This document shows positions 20,635 through 28,792 of a DNA stretch of 64,000 nt, one piece after another; position 1 is the stretch's first letter, and the number at the start of each line of letters is the position of its first letter. The stretch is from VXYL01 sp965199915 (GTDB lineage Bacteria > Pseudomonadota > Gammaproteobacteria > Pseudomonadales > Azotimanducaceae), in assembly GCA_965199915.1 (NCBI GenBank), contig OZ241348.1, forward strand, positions 3,782,001 to 3,846,000, given 5' to 3'. A program made the position numbers and the translations under genes. The notes under the pieces were generated by a model, which worked only from the letters and a program-made list of their open reading frames with translations, made no database searches and was not told the DNA's origin.

Positions 20635-22247
20635 CGTCGCAGGTGCAGCACGCGCACCGGCAGGCCACGCTGTCGCAGCGCCTCGATCCACAGGCGCTGG
20701 TGGGTCTGCAAGCGGTCGTTCGGCCCCTTCACTTCCACAAACTCGTAGCCGCCGCACGGGTAGATCACCGTCAAGTCCGGAAAGCCCGAACGCTTGCCGG
20801 CCATATCGTCGCGCACGATTTCCACCAAGGCGCGCAGGTGTTCCTCGGTGAGCGCTTCCACCACCGCTTCGATCACGGCCGGCGTCGCGCGACGCCAATT
20901 GAACAAGCGGTTGGCGGTGCCGGCCTTGGCGCATGCGGCGGCGCGCAGGCGCGGCTTCAGGGGCGCTGCGAGCGGGTCCGCGCACACGCCTTCGCGCACC
21001 GCGAAAAAATCCGGCCAGAACAAATCCACCGGGGCGGTTTGAAACGGATGCACGAACGCGCCGGGCACCGGCGCGAACAGCCACGACCAGTAGGCGAGGG
21101 CGAAGAGCGCCAGCGGCAGGTTGTTCTCCAAGTGCCAACCCGCGCCACCCGCCGCCGTGAGCACCTGCAACGCATGCGCCTCGACCGCGGTGGGCGCGGA
21201 CGGCAAGGGGATTTCCACGGTCGGCAGCGGCGGCCGCCGCGCCGCTCTGCCGAAACGCGTTGCGAAGTCCAACTCCAACGCGGTGCGCGGGCGGCGCAGA
21301 ATGGCGGCGCGCAGCGCTTCGACGCCTTCGCCATCCTGCAAACGCCGCAAAATCCGCATGCGGCGCTCGCGCGCGGGCGGCTGCGTGGAGCGCCGGTAGC
21401 ACGCAAGCGCGGCGTCGAACGCGCCGACGCGCTCCAGATTCCGGCCGAGGCGGCCGAGCACCCGACTGCGCCGACGTTCCAGCAAGCGATCCGGCGCCGG
21501 GTGCCAGAGCGCGTTCAGGAGCGGCGGCACCCGTTCGCGCACGGCGTCGCGGTGCGGCCGGTTGCCCAACGCCGCCATGTCGTCCTCCGCCGCGAGCAAA
21601 GCCAAGTAGCCATCCAGCGCGGCGCGGTCGCGGAATTGCCGGGTCTCGGCGCACAGCGGCACCGGCTCGAAGCGCTGCACGCCGAGGTCGCGCATGACGA
21701 AGGTGGTGAAGTCGCCGCGGCGCGAGCCGAAAAACAGCAGGCGGTAGAGGGCAAGATGGGGTGCCACCACATGCGTCCACGCCCAGCGCCGGCGCAAGCG
21801 CCAGCGGGCGAGAGGATGCGGAACCCGCGCCGTGATCCGCGCCATCCACGCGGCCTTGCCGGTGGGGGCGGCCGGCAGGTCCCAGAACACGCTACGCAGC
21901 TCGCCGATGGTGAAGAGATCGAGAATCGCCGGCAGGGGCGCCGCGGCGTTGCGCTCCACGAGGCCGGCGGCTTCAAGAGACGCCAGGGCGGCGTGCGCAT
22001 CGCCCACCTCGTCGTAAGCCAAGGTGTCTTCGCGAACCAACGTCCGACTGCGGCCGAGCAGCCGCGCCAGCAGCCGTTGCGGAGCGGCATCGAGGTTCTT
22101 GACGCGCTCGCCCAAGGCGCGCTCGTCCGCCGTGAGAATGTCCGCGTAGCGGGCAAGCACCGTCTCCACCATGAGCAGCAGGTTGGCCGCGTAGTAGTGG
22201 GGCGGCGGCGGCGCGCGCGGATGCAGGCGCACCGCTTCGCCCGGCAT
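20631..22247 (-). CDS. VRR-NUC (FAN1-like) structure-specific nuclease
   Basis: A 538-residue homologue of the FAN1 family, nucleases that cut flap or cross-linked DNA. The C-terminus carries the VRR-NUC core: FPDLTVIYP and FVEVKGPNDRLQTHQ, giving the Asp, Glu and Lys of the PD-(D/E)XK site. The N-terminus has the SAP-like HYYAANLLLMVETVLARY and the middle the family's helical and TPR-like regions. ATG at 22247 was chosen by homology of the HYYAAN region; no good ribosome site is seen and non-ATG starts just upstream cannot be excluded. It is transcribed divergently from cinA and coupled to the downstream helicase. Confidence 0.85.
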   Translation of the reverse strand: MPGEAVRLHPRAPPPPHYYAANLLLMVETVLARYADILTADERALGERVKNLDAAPQRLLARLLGRSRTLVREDTLAYDEVGDAHAALASLEAAGLVERNAAAPLPAILDLFTIGELRSVFWDLPAAPTGKAAWMARITARVPHPLARWRLRRRWAWTHVVAPHLALYRLLFFGSRRGDFTTFVMRDLGVQRFEPVPLCAETRQFRDRAALDGYLALLAAEDDMAALGNRPHRDAVRERVPPLLNALWHPAPDRLLERRRSRVLGRLGRNLERVGAFDAALACYRRSTQPPARERRMRILRRLQDGEGVEALRAAILRRPRTALELDFATRFGRAARRPPLPTVEIPLPSAPTAVEAHALQVLTAAGGAGWHLENNLPLALFALAYWSWLFAPVPGAFVHPFQTAPVDLFWPDFFAVREGVCADPLAAPLKPRLRAAACAKAGTANRLFNWRRATPAVIEAVVEALTEEHLRALVEIVRDDMAGKRSGFPDLTVIYPCGGYEFVEVKGPNDRLQTHQRLWIEALRQRGLPVRVLHLRR

Positions 22248-22376
22248 GGCGTCGTTGCGCAAGAGGAGTGGGTCCGCCAGCGAATGGAGCGCCGATTGTA
22301 GAGCCGTGTATATGCGTACAGCAACCCGCGTGGCGGCCGTTGCGCCCACGCCCGCGCAACTTGGTAGCATTGGCGC

Positions 22377-23120
22377 ATGGGCGAGCGAGTGGTCACCGCG
22401 TGCGTGCTTGTGATCGGCAACGAGATCCTCTCCGGCCGCACGCAGGACGCCAATCTGAAGCACATCGCCACCGTGCTCGGCGAGCAGGGTGTGCGGGTGC
22501 GCGAGGCGCGCGTCATCCCCGACGTGGAGGACGTCATCGTCCAAGCGCTGAACGAAACGCGGGCCAAGTTCGACTATGTGCTCACCACCGGCGGCATTGG
22601 CCCCACCCACGACGACATCACCGCGGAATGCGTCGCCAAGGCGTTCGGCGTGCCGTTGGTGACAAGCGAGGCGATCGCCGAGCGCATCCGCGGCCGGCCG
22701 GCGTCGCCGGAGGTCATGGCGGCGAGACTGCGCATGGCGCGGATTCCGCGCACCGCGGCCCTTATCGACAATCCCACCGGCGGGCCGCAGGGGTTCCGCG
22801 TGGAGAACGTCTATGTGATGGCCGGCATTCCGTCCGTGATGCGCGGCATGCTCTCGGGCGTGCGCTTCGACGGCGGCGCGGCGGTGCGCTCACGCTCGGT
22901 TACCGCGTACTTGGGCGAAAGCGAAGTGGCGGCGGGCTTGACGCGCATTCAGCAAACGTACCCGCACATCGATCTCGGCAGCTATCCCTTCGCGCGCGAC
23001 GGCAAGTACGGCACCACGCTGGTGATGCGGGGCACGAACGCGGACGCCCTTGACGCCATGCTGGAACAGGTCAAGCGCCTGATAGTGGCTGCGGGCGGAA
23101 CGCCGCAGGACGTTGAATGA
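22377..23120 (+). CDS. CinA-like molybdopterin-binding-domain protein
   Basis: A 247-residue protein consisting only of the MoaB/MogA-like domain found at the N-terminus of CinA (competence/damage-inducible protein A, NMN deamidase/ADP-ribose pyrophosphatase). The signatures VIGNEILSGRTQDAN and TTGGIGPTHDDIT are exact for this domain. The C-terminal CinA amidohydrolase domain is absent, as in many stand-alone proteobacterial homologues, so deamidase activity is not expected; pyrophosphatase activity is possible. It ends just before the SDR gene, with which it probably forms a two-gene unit. Confidence 0.88.
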   Translation: MGERVVTACVLVIGNEILSGRTQDANLKHIATVLGEQGVRVREARVIPDVEDVIVQALNETRAKFDYVLTTGGIGPTHDDITAECVAKAFGVPLVTSEAIAERIRGRPASPEVMAARLRMARIPRTAALIDNPTGGPQGFRVENVYVMAGIPSVMRGMLSGVRFDGGAAVRSRSVTAYLGESEVAAGLTRIQQTYPHIDLGSYPFARDGKYGTTLVMRGTNADALDAMLEQVKRLIVAAGGTPQDVE

Positions 23121-23130
23121 GGAACTGGCG

Positions 23131-23847
23131 ATGGAACTGAAAGGGAAAACAGCCATTGTGCTCGGCGGAACCTCCGGCATCGGCTTGGCGACCGCGCGGC
23201 AGCTGGCGGCCGCCGGCGCGGCCGTTGTCGCCGCCAGCCGATCACCGGCGAATCGGGACAAGGCGCGCGCCGTCACGGGCGCCGCCGTGTCTTTCGCGAC
23301 CATCGACGTGCTCGACAGAACCGCGTTGGCGGCGCTGTTCGAGCGCCACGCCGGATTCCACATGCTGGTCAACGCCGCCACTGGCGGCGAGCGCGCCACG
23401 GGGCCGTTCCTGGCTATGGATCTGGATGGCTTCCAAGGATCGTTCCGCAAGCTCTGGGGCTACGCCAACAGCGTTCGCCTTGGCGCCGGGCACATGGCGG
23501 AGGACGGCGCGATCACCTTGGTGAGCGGCTTCCCGGCGCGCAAGGCGAACCCCGGATCGTCGGCGTTGTCCGCGGTCGGCAACGCGGTGGAAGGTTTCGC
23601 GCGCGCGGTCGCGCCGGAGTTGGTGCCGCGGCGCATCAACGTGGTCTCGCCCGGCATCATCGACACGCCCATGTTCGCCGCCCAAGGCGAGGCGCGGCGC
23701 CAGCTGCTCGCCAACGCGACCCGCCAAGCGTTGATCAAACGCGCCGGCAGCGCGGACGAGGTGGCGCAAGCCATCCTGTTCACGCTGCGCAACGACTATG
23801 TGACGGGGACCACGGTGGATGTGGACGGCGGTGCGCTGTTGCCTTGA
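23131..23847 (+). CDS. Short-chain dehydrogenase/reductase-like protein lacking the YxxxK pair
   Basis: A 238-residue Rossmann protein of the SDR superfamily. The cofactor-binding glycine motif GGTSGIG (residues about 12-18) and the VNAATGG strand are present, and the end of the fold (VSPGIIDTPMF, VTGTTVDVDGG) is normal. The catalytic Tyr-x-x-x-Lys is missing: the equivalent segment reads SSALSAVGNAVEGF. An atypical member or a non-catalytic protein is likely. The ATG at 23131 has GAGGAA ten bases upstream; the preceding TTG is rejected. It follows cinA with a 10-base gap. Confidence 0.82.
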   Translation: MELKGKTAIVLGGTSGIGLATARQLAAAGAAVVAASRSPANRDKARAVTGAAVSFATIDVLDRTALAALFERHAGFHMLVNAATGGERATGPFLAMDLDGFQGSFRKLWGYANSVRLGAGHMAEDGAITLVSGFPARKANPGSSALSAVGNAVEGFARAVAPELVPRRINVVSPGIIDTPMFAAQGEARRQLLANATRQALIKRAGSADEVAQAILFTLRNDYVTGTTVDVDGGALLP

Positions 23848-24212
23848 GATCTCGGACGCGGACGCACCATCCCGAACGAGTCAAGTTTGCAGCTCCGCCC
23901 ATCGGAGTCTGCGTGCGCTCCGACCGCCGAGCGCATGGAGCAGCCGAGATCGGGACGGAGATCTGCGCCGCGCCCGGCTGGGCTTGATTGCCACCAATGT
24001 CGCGCACCTACATGAAGAAGCTGCCGCCGGTGGTCACGCGGCGTCGGATTTGGTAGCTTACGCGCCCTTGAAAAATGCGCCCGTTGGCGGGCGGCCTTCT
24101 AGCATGCGCCTTGGCCTCCTGAGAGGCGCAGACCTGCACAAATTTGCAGGAGGCACGGAGTTTGCGGAGCAAACTCGAACGCGCCCCGCAGGGCGCGCAC
24201 CGGCGGAGTCAG
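23848..24212. other. Intergenic region with two hairpins ahead of dksA
   Basis: No convincing gene lies in this 365-bp gap. It contains three inverted repeats in its last 80 bases: CCTGCA/TGCAGG (24133-24150), GAGTTTG/CAAACTC (24158-24176) and GCGCCC/GGGCGC (24181-24196). They lie in what would be the dksA leader and could form stacked stems; I see no riboswitch family match. A promoter for dksA is expected in this interval but no clear -35/-10 pair was identified. Confidence 0.55.
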
Positions 24213-24662
24213 ATGCCAATGCCAGACCACCCGTTGTCCGCTTCGGAGTCGCCAACACACAAGGTTGCCGAATACCGTCCAGCCAAAGGCGAGGAGTACA
24301 TGAGCCCGGCGCAGCTGGATCACTTTCGGAACATCTTGGACGGTTGGCGGCGGGAGTTGATGGAGCAGGTGGACCGGACGGTCAACCACCTGCAGGACGA
24401 AGCCTCCAATTTCCCGGATCCGTTGGATCGCGCCACGCAAGAGGAAGAACTGGGCATCGAGTTGCGCACGCGCGATCGCGAGCGGCGGCTGATCCTCAAG
24501 ATCAACGAGACATTGGAACGCATAGACCAAGCGGACTACGGTTACTGCGAAACCTGCGGCGTGGAAATCGGCCTGCGCCGCTTGGAAGTGCGGCCGACGG
24601 CCAGACAGTGCGTGGACTGCAAGGCGCTGGACGAATTGCGCGAACGCCAACTTCGCGGTTAG
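24213..24662 (+). CDS. dksA: RNA polymerase-binding transcription factor DksA
   Basis: DksA binds the RNA polymerase secondary channel and, with ppGpp, mediates the stringent response. The 149-residue protein has the coiled-coil region (MSPAQLDHFRNILDGWRREL and the DPLDRATQEEELGIELRTRDRE stretch with the acidic DxxDxA tip) and the C-terminal zinc finger CETCG...CVDC. The start ATG at 24213 gives the expected short basic lead; the frame extends upstream to 24144 through the leader hairpins, which is less likely. It is followed 57 bases later by gluQ, the common gammaproteobacterial dksA-gluQ order. Confidence 0.95.
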   Translation: MPMPDHPLSASESPTHKVAEYRPAKGEEYMSPAQLDHFRNILDGWRRELMEQVDRTVNHLQDEASNFPDPLDRATQEEELGIELRTRDRERRLILKINETLERIDQADYGYCETCGVEIGLRRLEVRPTARQCVDCKALDELRERQLRG

Positions 24663-24719
24663 CGTTAGCGATCGAGTCCACATGCCGGGGCCCGTCTGCC
24701 GGGGGCGTCCAAGGGCGCG

Positions 24720-25592
24720 TTGAACAGAAGACCTTCAACCTATGTGGGGCGCTTCGCGCCCACCCCTTCCGGGCCCTTGCACCTGGGCTCGCTGCTTACC
24801 GCCGTGGCGTCATGGCTGGATGCCCGATCCCAAGGCGGCCGCTGGCGATTGCGCATTGACGATCTGGACACGCTCCGGGTGGTGCCTGGGGCGGAGGACG
24901 CGATCGTGGCCACGTTGGCGGCGCATGGTCTTCGGTGGGATGGCCCGATCGTGCGCCAGAGCCGCTTGCGCGAACACCACCGCGCCGCCTTGGCGCGCCT
25001 GCGACATCGGACTTTCGCCTGCCGCTGCGCTCGGCGCGACCTGCGCGGCCTCGCCCGCTATCCCGGAACCTGTCGCCACCTGAACCTGCCGATTTCCGGC
25101 AACGCCGTGCGCATCCGCGCGGACGGCAGGGCGCGGCCTTTCACCGACCGCGTGCAGGGCCGCTGCGCCGCCGGCGTCGACGACGACTTTGTGGTGTGGC
25201 GGCGTGACAACATGGCGGCCTATCCGCTCGCCGTGGTGGCGGACGACCAGGCCATGGGCGTGACCCATGTCGTGCGCGGCGCGGATTTGCTTGACGAGAC
25301 GCCGCGGCAACTACGCCTGATCAGCTATTTGGGTGGCAAGCCCCCCGCCTTCGCCCACATTCCGGTGCTGGCCACGGCGACCGGCGAGAAGCTCTCCAAA
25401 CACAACGACGCCACCGCCATTGACGACCGCGCGGCGGCGCGGAACGTGGTCGCGGCGCTGTGCTTGCTGGGCATGGCCCCGCCTTCCCACGTGGCGAGTC
25501 CGGTGCCGCTGCTCGACTGGGCGCGGGAGCGTTGGCGCATCGACCGCGTGCCCCGCGCCGGGGTGCTCGCCGGCTTCGTTGCTTTGGAATGA
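24720..25592 (+). CDS. gluQ: Glutamyl-Q tRNA(Asp) synthetase
   Basis: GluQ-RS glutamylates queuosine at position 34 of tRNA(Asp). It is a shortened glutamyl-tRNA synthetase without the anticodon-binding domain; at 290 residues it fits. The HIGH-like motif appears as GRFAPTPSGPLHLGSL, KMSKS-like as GEKLSKHN, and the zinc ligands as ACRCARRD with YPGTC. The start is TTG at 24720. The adjacent dksA gene is the usual neighbour, and readthrough from dksA is likely. Confidence 0.94.
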   Translation: MNRRPSTYVGRFAPTPSGPLHLGSLLTAVASWLDARSQGGRWRLRIDDLDTLRVVPGAEDAIVATLAAHGLRWDGPIVRQSRLREHHRAALARLRHRTFACRCARRDLRGLARYPGTCRHLNLPISGNAVRIRADGRARPFTDRVQGRCAAGVDDDFVVWRRDNMAAYPLAVVADDQAMGVTHVVRGADLLDETPRQLRLISYLGGKPPAFAHIPVLATATGEKLSKHNDATAIDDRAAARNVVAALCLLGMAPPSHVASPVPLLDWARERWRIDRVPRAGVLAGFVALE

Positions 25593-25712
25593 AGCCTCTT
25601 GGCTGGCTTCGGAGACGGCCGGTCGCCATCCCCCCAAGGTCTTGCCGCCATCCGAGCGCTTACGGCGCGGTTGCGGCGTCTCGAACCGGCGCACCACTCC
25701 CGTTCCGTTCCG

Positions 25713-26372
25713 CTATGCGTCCCCGGGGCTTTGTGGTGGCAACCGGGAGCGGATCCCCCGCGCATGGAGAAACGCCCCCGTGCATGTGCCGCAGGCACGG
25801 CCGGCCACGGCGGCGAGTTCCCGAGGGGTGTCCACGTCCAATCCGAGGGCGTGGCGGCGCACGACTCTGGCGGCGATGCCAACCTTTGCGGCGCTCGCCA
25901 AGTGTGGCTTGAAGCTCCTGCCGTCGAACAGGTACTCGAAGGCGTTGGGAGGCGACGAAGCGGCGGCGTTGGTGCCCACGTCGTTGGCGTCCGGCACCAG
26001 CGTCACCTGCTCGTGACCGCGCAGCACGGCGGCGATGTCCGCCGGCTGGACGAGGGGCACGTCGCCGGGCACGAACAGCGTGCCGGTGGCGGCGAAGCCG
26101 CGCGCGACGAAGTCGCTCGCCTCCACGACCGCGGCGGAAAGATCGGTCGCCGAGTCCGCGAACAAGCGCGCGCCGAACTCCGCCGCGAGTTCGCGCGCTG
26201 TTCGGTCGCGCGACACGAGCAGCACGCCGCCTAGCGCGGGACAGCGCGTCAACGCGCCGAGCACGTCGCGCAGCATGGCGTACGCCAAACCCTCGCGCTC
26301 TTCCTCGCTCAGCAGCGACTCCAAGCGGCGCTTGGCGCCGGCGGCGCCCTTGAAAGGAACCAGCGCCCACAT
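25713..26372 (-). CDS. cofC: 2-phospho-L-lactate guanylyltransferase (F420 synthesis)
   Basis: CofC/FbiD activates a phosphorylated three-carbon acid (2-phospholactate, or phosphoenolpyruvate or 3-phosphoglycerate in some bacteria) with GTP to make the donor for F420 assembly. The 219-residue protein starts VPFKGAAGAKRRL, the nucleotide-binding P-loop-like motif of this MobA-like family, and has SRDRTA, FVPGDVPLVQ and a DANDVGTNA segment typical of CofC. Length is near the family's norm. Start ATG at 26372 lies two bases after the cofD stop. The C-terminal tail of about 40 residues (GRACGTCTGAFLH...) is longer than usual and cysteine-bearing. Confidence 0.9.
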   Translation of the reverse strand: MWALVPFKGAAGAKRRLESLLSEEEREGLAYAMLRDVLGALTRCPALGGVLLVSRDRTARELAAEFGARLFADSATDLSAAVVEASDFVARGFAATGTLFVPGDVPLVQPADIAAVLRGHEQVTLVPDANDVGTNAAASSPPNAFEYLFDGRSFKPHLASAAKVGIAARVVRRHALGLDVDTPRELAAVAGRACGTCTGAFLHARGIRSRLPPQSPGDA

Positions 26373-26374
26373 GC

Positions 26375-27295
26375 TCAACGCGCCAGATCCAAAACGTCGC
26401 GCGCCAGGGCGACGCGATCCGCGAGGCTCGCCATCACCGTTTGCGCCACCGCGGTGCGCATGCCGAGGCCACGCACCGCAGCTTCGCAGGCCGCGTCCAC
26501 TTGGTCGATGACGAAGTGCGTCGCCAACCCGGCGTAATGCCGGGCGACCGCCTCCGCGGTCGCCGGCACACCGAGTTCGCGCATCATCTTCGCCGTCGGC
26601 CCTTTGATGGCCTTGCCGCCCACGATCGGAGTGACCGCCACCACCGGCACGTTGGCCGCTTGCAGCGCGTCCGTCATGCCGGGCACCGCCAGAATGGGAT
26701 CCACGGAGACAAAGGGATTGGATGGGCAGATCACCACCGCGGTGAGGTCGGCGAAGGGTATCCGCGGGTTGAGGCGCGCTTTGGCCGCTCCCGCGAATTC
26801 GAAGCCCAAGGCCGTTGGCCGGCAGCGGTCGCGCACGAAGTAGTGCTGAAAGGCCAAAGTGCCCTCCGGTGTGAGAACGCGCGTGCGCACCGGATCGTCC
26901 GTCATGGGCAGCACCGGGTGTTGCACACCCAGGCATGGGGCGAGGGCGGCGGTGGCGGCGGTGAGCCCGAGACCGGCTGCGAGCAGCGCGCGCCGGCGAA
27001 CGTGCAGCGCCAAGTCGCGGTCGCCCACGCGGAACCACGTTTCGCCGCCGAGCCGCTCCAGCGTCTCCATGAAGCGCCACGTCTCGTCCTCGCGCCCCCA
27101 GCCGGCGGAGTCGCTCGCAAGCCCCGCCAAGGTGTAGACGAGCGTGTCCAAGTCCGGGCAGATGGGCAGGCCAAAGTGCTCGAAATCGTCGCCGGTGTTG
27201 ACCACGAACACCACTTCGTCCGGCGTCAACACCCGCGCCAGGCCAAGCGCGAGTTTCGCGCCGCCGACGCCGCCGGTGAGCGCCAGCACCGTCAT
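26375..27295 (-). CDS. cofD: 2-phospho-L-lactate transferase (F420 synthesis)
   Basis: CofD/FbiA transfers the phospholactyl (or phosphoenolpyruvyl) group to FO, giving F420-0 or its dehydro form. The 306-residue sequence opens with LTGGVGGAKLALGLAR and has VNTGDDFEHFGLPICPDLDT and later PSNPFVSVDPILAVPG, all diagnostic of CofD. The start ATG at 27295 overlaps the cofE stop as ATGA, so cofE and cofD are translationally coupled, and cofC follows after two bases. Confidence 0.95.
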   Translation of the reverse strand: MTVLALTGGVGGAKLALGLARVLTPDEVVFVVNTGDDFEHFGLPICPDLDTLVYTLAGLASDSAGWGREDETWRFMETLERLGGETWFRVGDRDLALHVRRRALLAAGLGLTAATAALAPCLGVQHPVLPMTDDPVRTRVLTPEGTLAFQHYFVRDRCRPTALGFEFAGAAKARLNPRIPFADLTAVVICPSNPFVSVDPILAVPGMTDALQAANVPVVAVTPIVGGKAIKGPTAKMMRELGVPATAEAVARHYAGLATHFVIDQVDAACEAAVRGLGMRTAVAQTVMASLADRVALARDVLDLAR

Positions 27296-28059
27296 CGGAA
27301 CAGATCCTCCGCCAGCGGGCGAACGATGGCGGCGGCGGGCCGCGCGGCGGCCGCCGGTGGCAGTCCCCGGATCAATGCCGCGGGGGTCGCTTCCGTGGTC
27401 TCGCCCATCGCCAGCGTGGCCGCGGCGGCGATGCTGTCGGCGCGGTTCGCGAGCGTCACCTTGAGCTCGCGCCCGTACAAGTCCGCGCCGCCGCGCCGAT
27501 CGTCCAACACCTCCACGCCGGCCGCGCCGATGGCGATGCCCACCGTGCCGAGCCGCCACGGCCGGTTGGCGCTGTCGGTGACGAGCACGCCGACGGCCCT
27601 GCCGGTGGCCTCGGCGAGCGCCACCCGCAGACGTTCGGCGCTCGCGTCGGGGTCTTTCGGCAACAGCAACGCGGCGTTGCCATCGCCGTGCGCGATGTTG
27701 GATTGATCGACGCCGGCGTGCGCGCCCACGAGCCCCAAGCGGTGCCGCACGATGAGCACGCCCGGCTTCTTGCGCACGATGTCCGTGGACTCGTCCATGA
27801 TGAGCTGCACTAGGCGCGGATCCTTGTCCGTCTCGGCGGCCAGCGCCTCGGCCGCCGCGGACGCCCGCACGTCGGCCAGATTCACCTGCCGCCCCTCGGC
27901 CTTGGAGACGATCTTCTGTGCCACCGCGAGCACGTCGCCATCTTCCAGAACATGGCCGTTGCTCGACAGCGCGTCCAGCAACAACGCGGCCAGATCGTCG
28001 CCCGCCGCCACCATGCCGATGCCCGTCAAGGGAGCGACGGTGAAACCGCGCGCCGTCAT
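27292..28059 (-). CDS. cofE: Coenzyme F420-0:L-glutamate ligase
   Basis: CofE adds the gamma-linked glutamate tail to F420-0 using GTP. The 255-residue protein is a stand-alone CofE (not fused to the FMN-reductase domain seen in actinobacterial FbiB). Motifs: GDVLAVAQKIVSKAEG near residue 40, the DPRLVQLIMDES stretch, and GLVGAHAGVDQSN. It starts with ATG at 28059 and is 49 bases downstream of npdG. Without a FbiB C-terminal domain, reduction of dehydro-F420, if needed, must be done by another protein. Confidence 0.95.
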   Translation of the reverse strand: MTARGFTVAPLTGIGMVAAGDDLAALLLDALSSNGHVLEDGDVLAVAQKIVSKAEGRQVNLADVRASAAAEALAAETDKDPRLVQLIMDESTDIVRKKPGVLIVRHRLGLVGAHAGVDQSNIAHGDGNAALLLPKDPDASAERLRVALAEATGRAVGVLVTDSANRPWRLGTVGIAIGAAGVEVLDDRRGGADLYGRELKVTLANRADSIAAAATLAMGETTEATPAALIRGLPPAAAARPAAAIVRPLAEDLFR

Positions 28060-28108
28060 GGAGACATTCGCGCCCGCCGCGCGGCGCCGCGGGCCCCCGC
28101 TGGTGCGG

Positions 28109-28792
28109 CTAATGCGCCTGTCCGACGATCTTGATGCCGGAGTGGGAGATGCCGTGCCGGCGGTTGATTTGGATGAGCACGCTGGTTAGCGCCTCCGCCG
28201 CCGCCGAGTTCTCGATCGGCCCGGCGTGCCACGCCGTCATGCCGCCCGCCTCGGCCAGCTCGATGACGCGCTGGCGCGCGGCGCGCTTGTCGCCGCACAC
28301 CAGGACGTCGCAATCGATGGGCAAGTCCTCCTTGAGCAGATGCGCGGCGACGTTCTGGAACGCGGTGACCACGCGGACATTGCGACCAAGCAGCTCTTGC
28401 GCCCGTTTTCCGGCGCTGCCTTCCGGCGGCAATTGCACGGTGCCGACTCTGGGCGGCTTGAGCGGCACCGTGACGTCGACGAGGATCTTTCCCGCGAGGC
28501 CGGCGCGCACGGACTCGAGTGTGGCCAGCTGGTGCGCGGCGGGCACGGTGAGGACGACGATTTCGCCCGCCTCGGCTGCGGCCGGGTTCTCCATGGCGGC
28601 GTATTGGTCCGGCTGCGATCGCGGCCGGAGCTTCTCCAGCTCCGCGATGGCGTTCTCGGCCTTGCGCTGCGTGCGCGAACCGATGACGACGCGGTGGCCG
28701 GCCTTCGCCCAGCGCATGGCGAGACCCGTGCCCAAATCCCCGGTGCCGCCAAGAATGGCGATCGTTTCCTTCTTACCCACCCCTTGCCTCAA
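28109..28792 (-). CDS. npdG: F420-dependent NADP+ reductase
   Basis: Transfers hydride between NADPH and F420, so it loads the cofactor with electrons. The 227-residue protein has an N-terminal Rossmann fold with IAILGGTGDLGTGLAMRWAKAGH, the NADP-binding IGSRTQRKAE and the family C-terminus ENSAAAEALTSVLIQINRRHG. The start is TTG at 28792, overlapping the stop of the VanZ-like gene as TTGA; GTG at 28780 is the alternative. Its presence beside cofC-cofD-cofE indicates that F420 is both made and used. Confidence 0.9.
   Translation of the reverse strand: MRQGVGKKETIAILGGTGDLGTGLAMRWAKAGHRVVIGSRTQRKAENAIAELEKLRPRSQPDQYAAMENPAAAEAGEIVVLTVPAAHQLATLESVRAGLAGKILVDVTVPLKPPRVGTVQLPPEGSAGKRAQELLGRNVRVVTAFQNVAAHLLKEDLPIDCDVLVCGDKRAARQRVIELAEAGGMTAWHAGPIENSAAAEALTSVLIQINRRHGISHSGIKIVGQAH

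Noticed and set aside
18334..21849. A single 1171-residue helicase-nuclease fusion
   Set aside because: The region upstream of 20634 is the out-of-frame shadow of the VRR-NUC gene; an ATGA overlap marks two genes.
23848..24212. Small gene or riboswitch before dksA
   Set aside because: No frame has protein-like composition and no known riboswitch consensus was recognised; only hairpins are reported.
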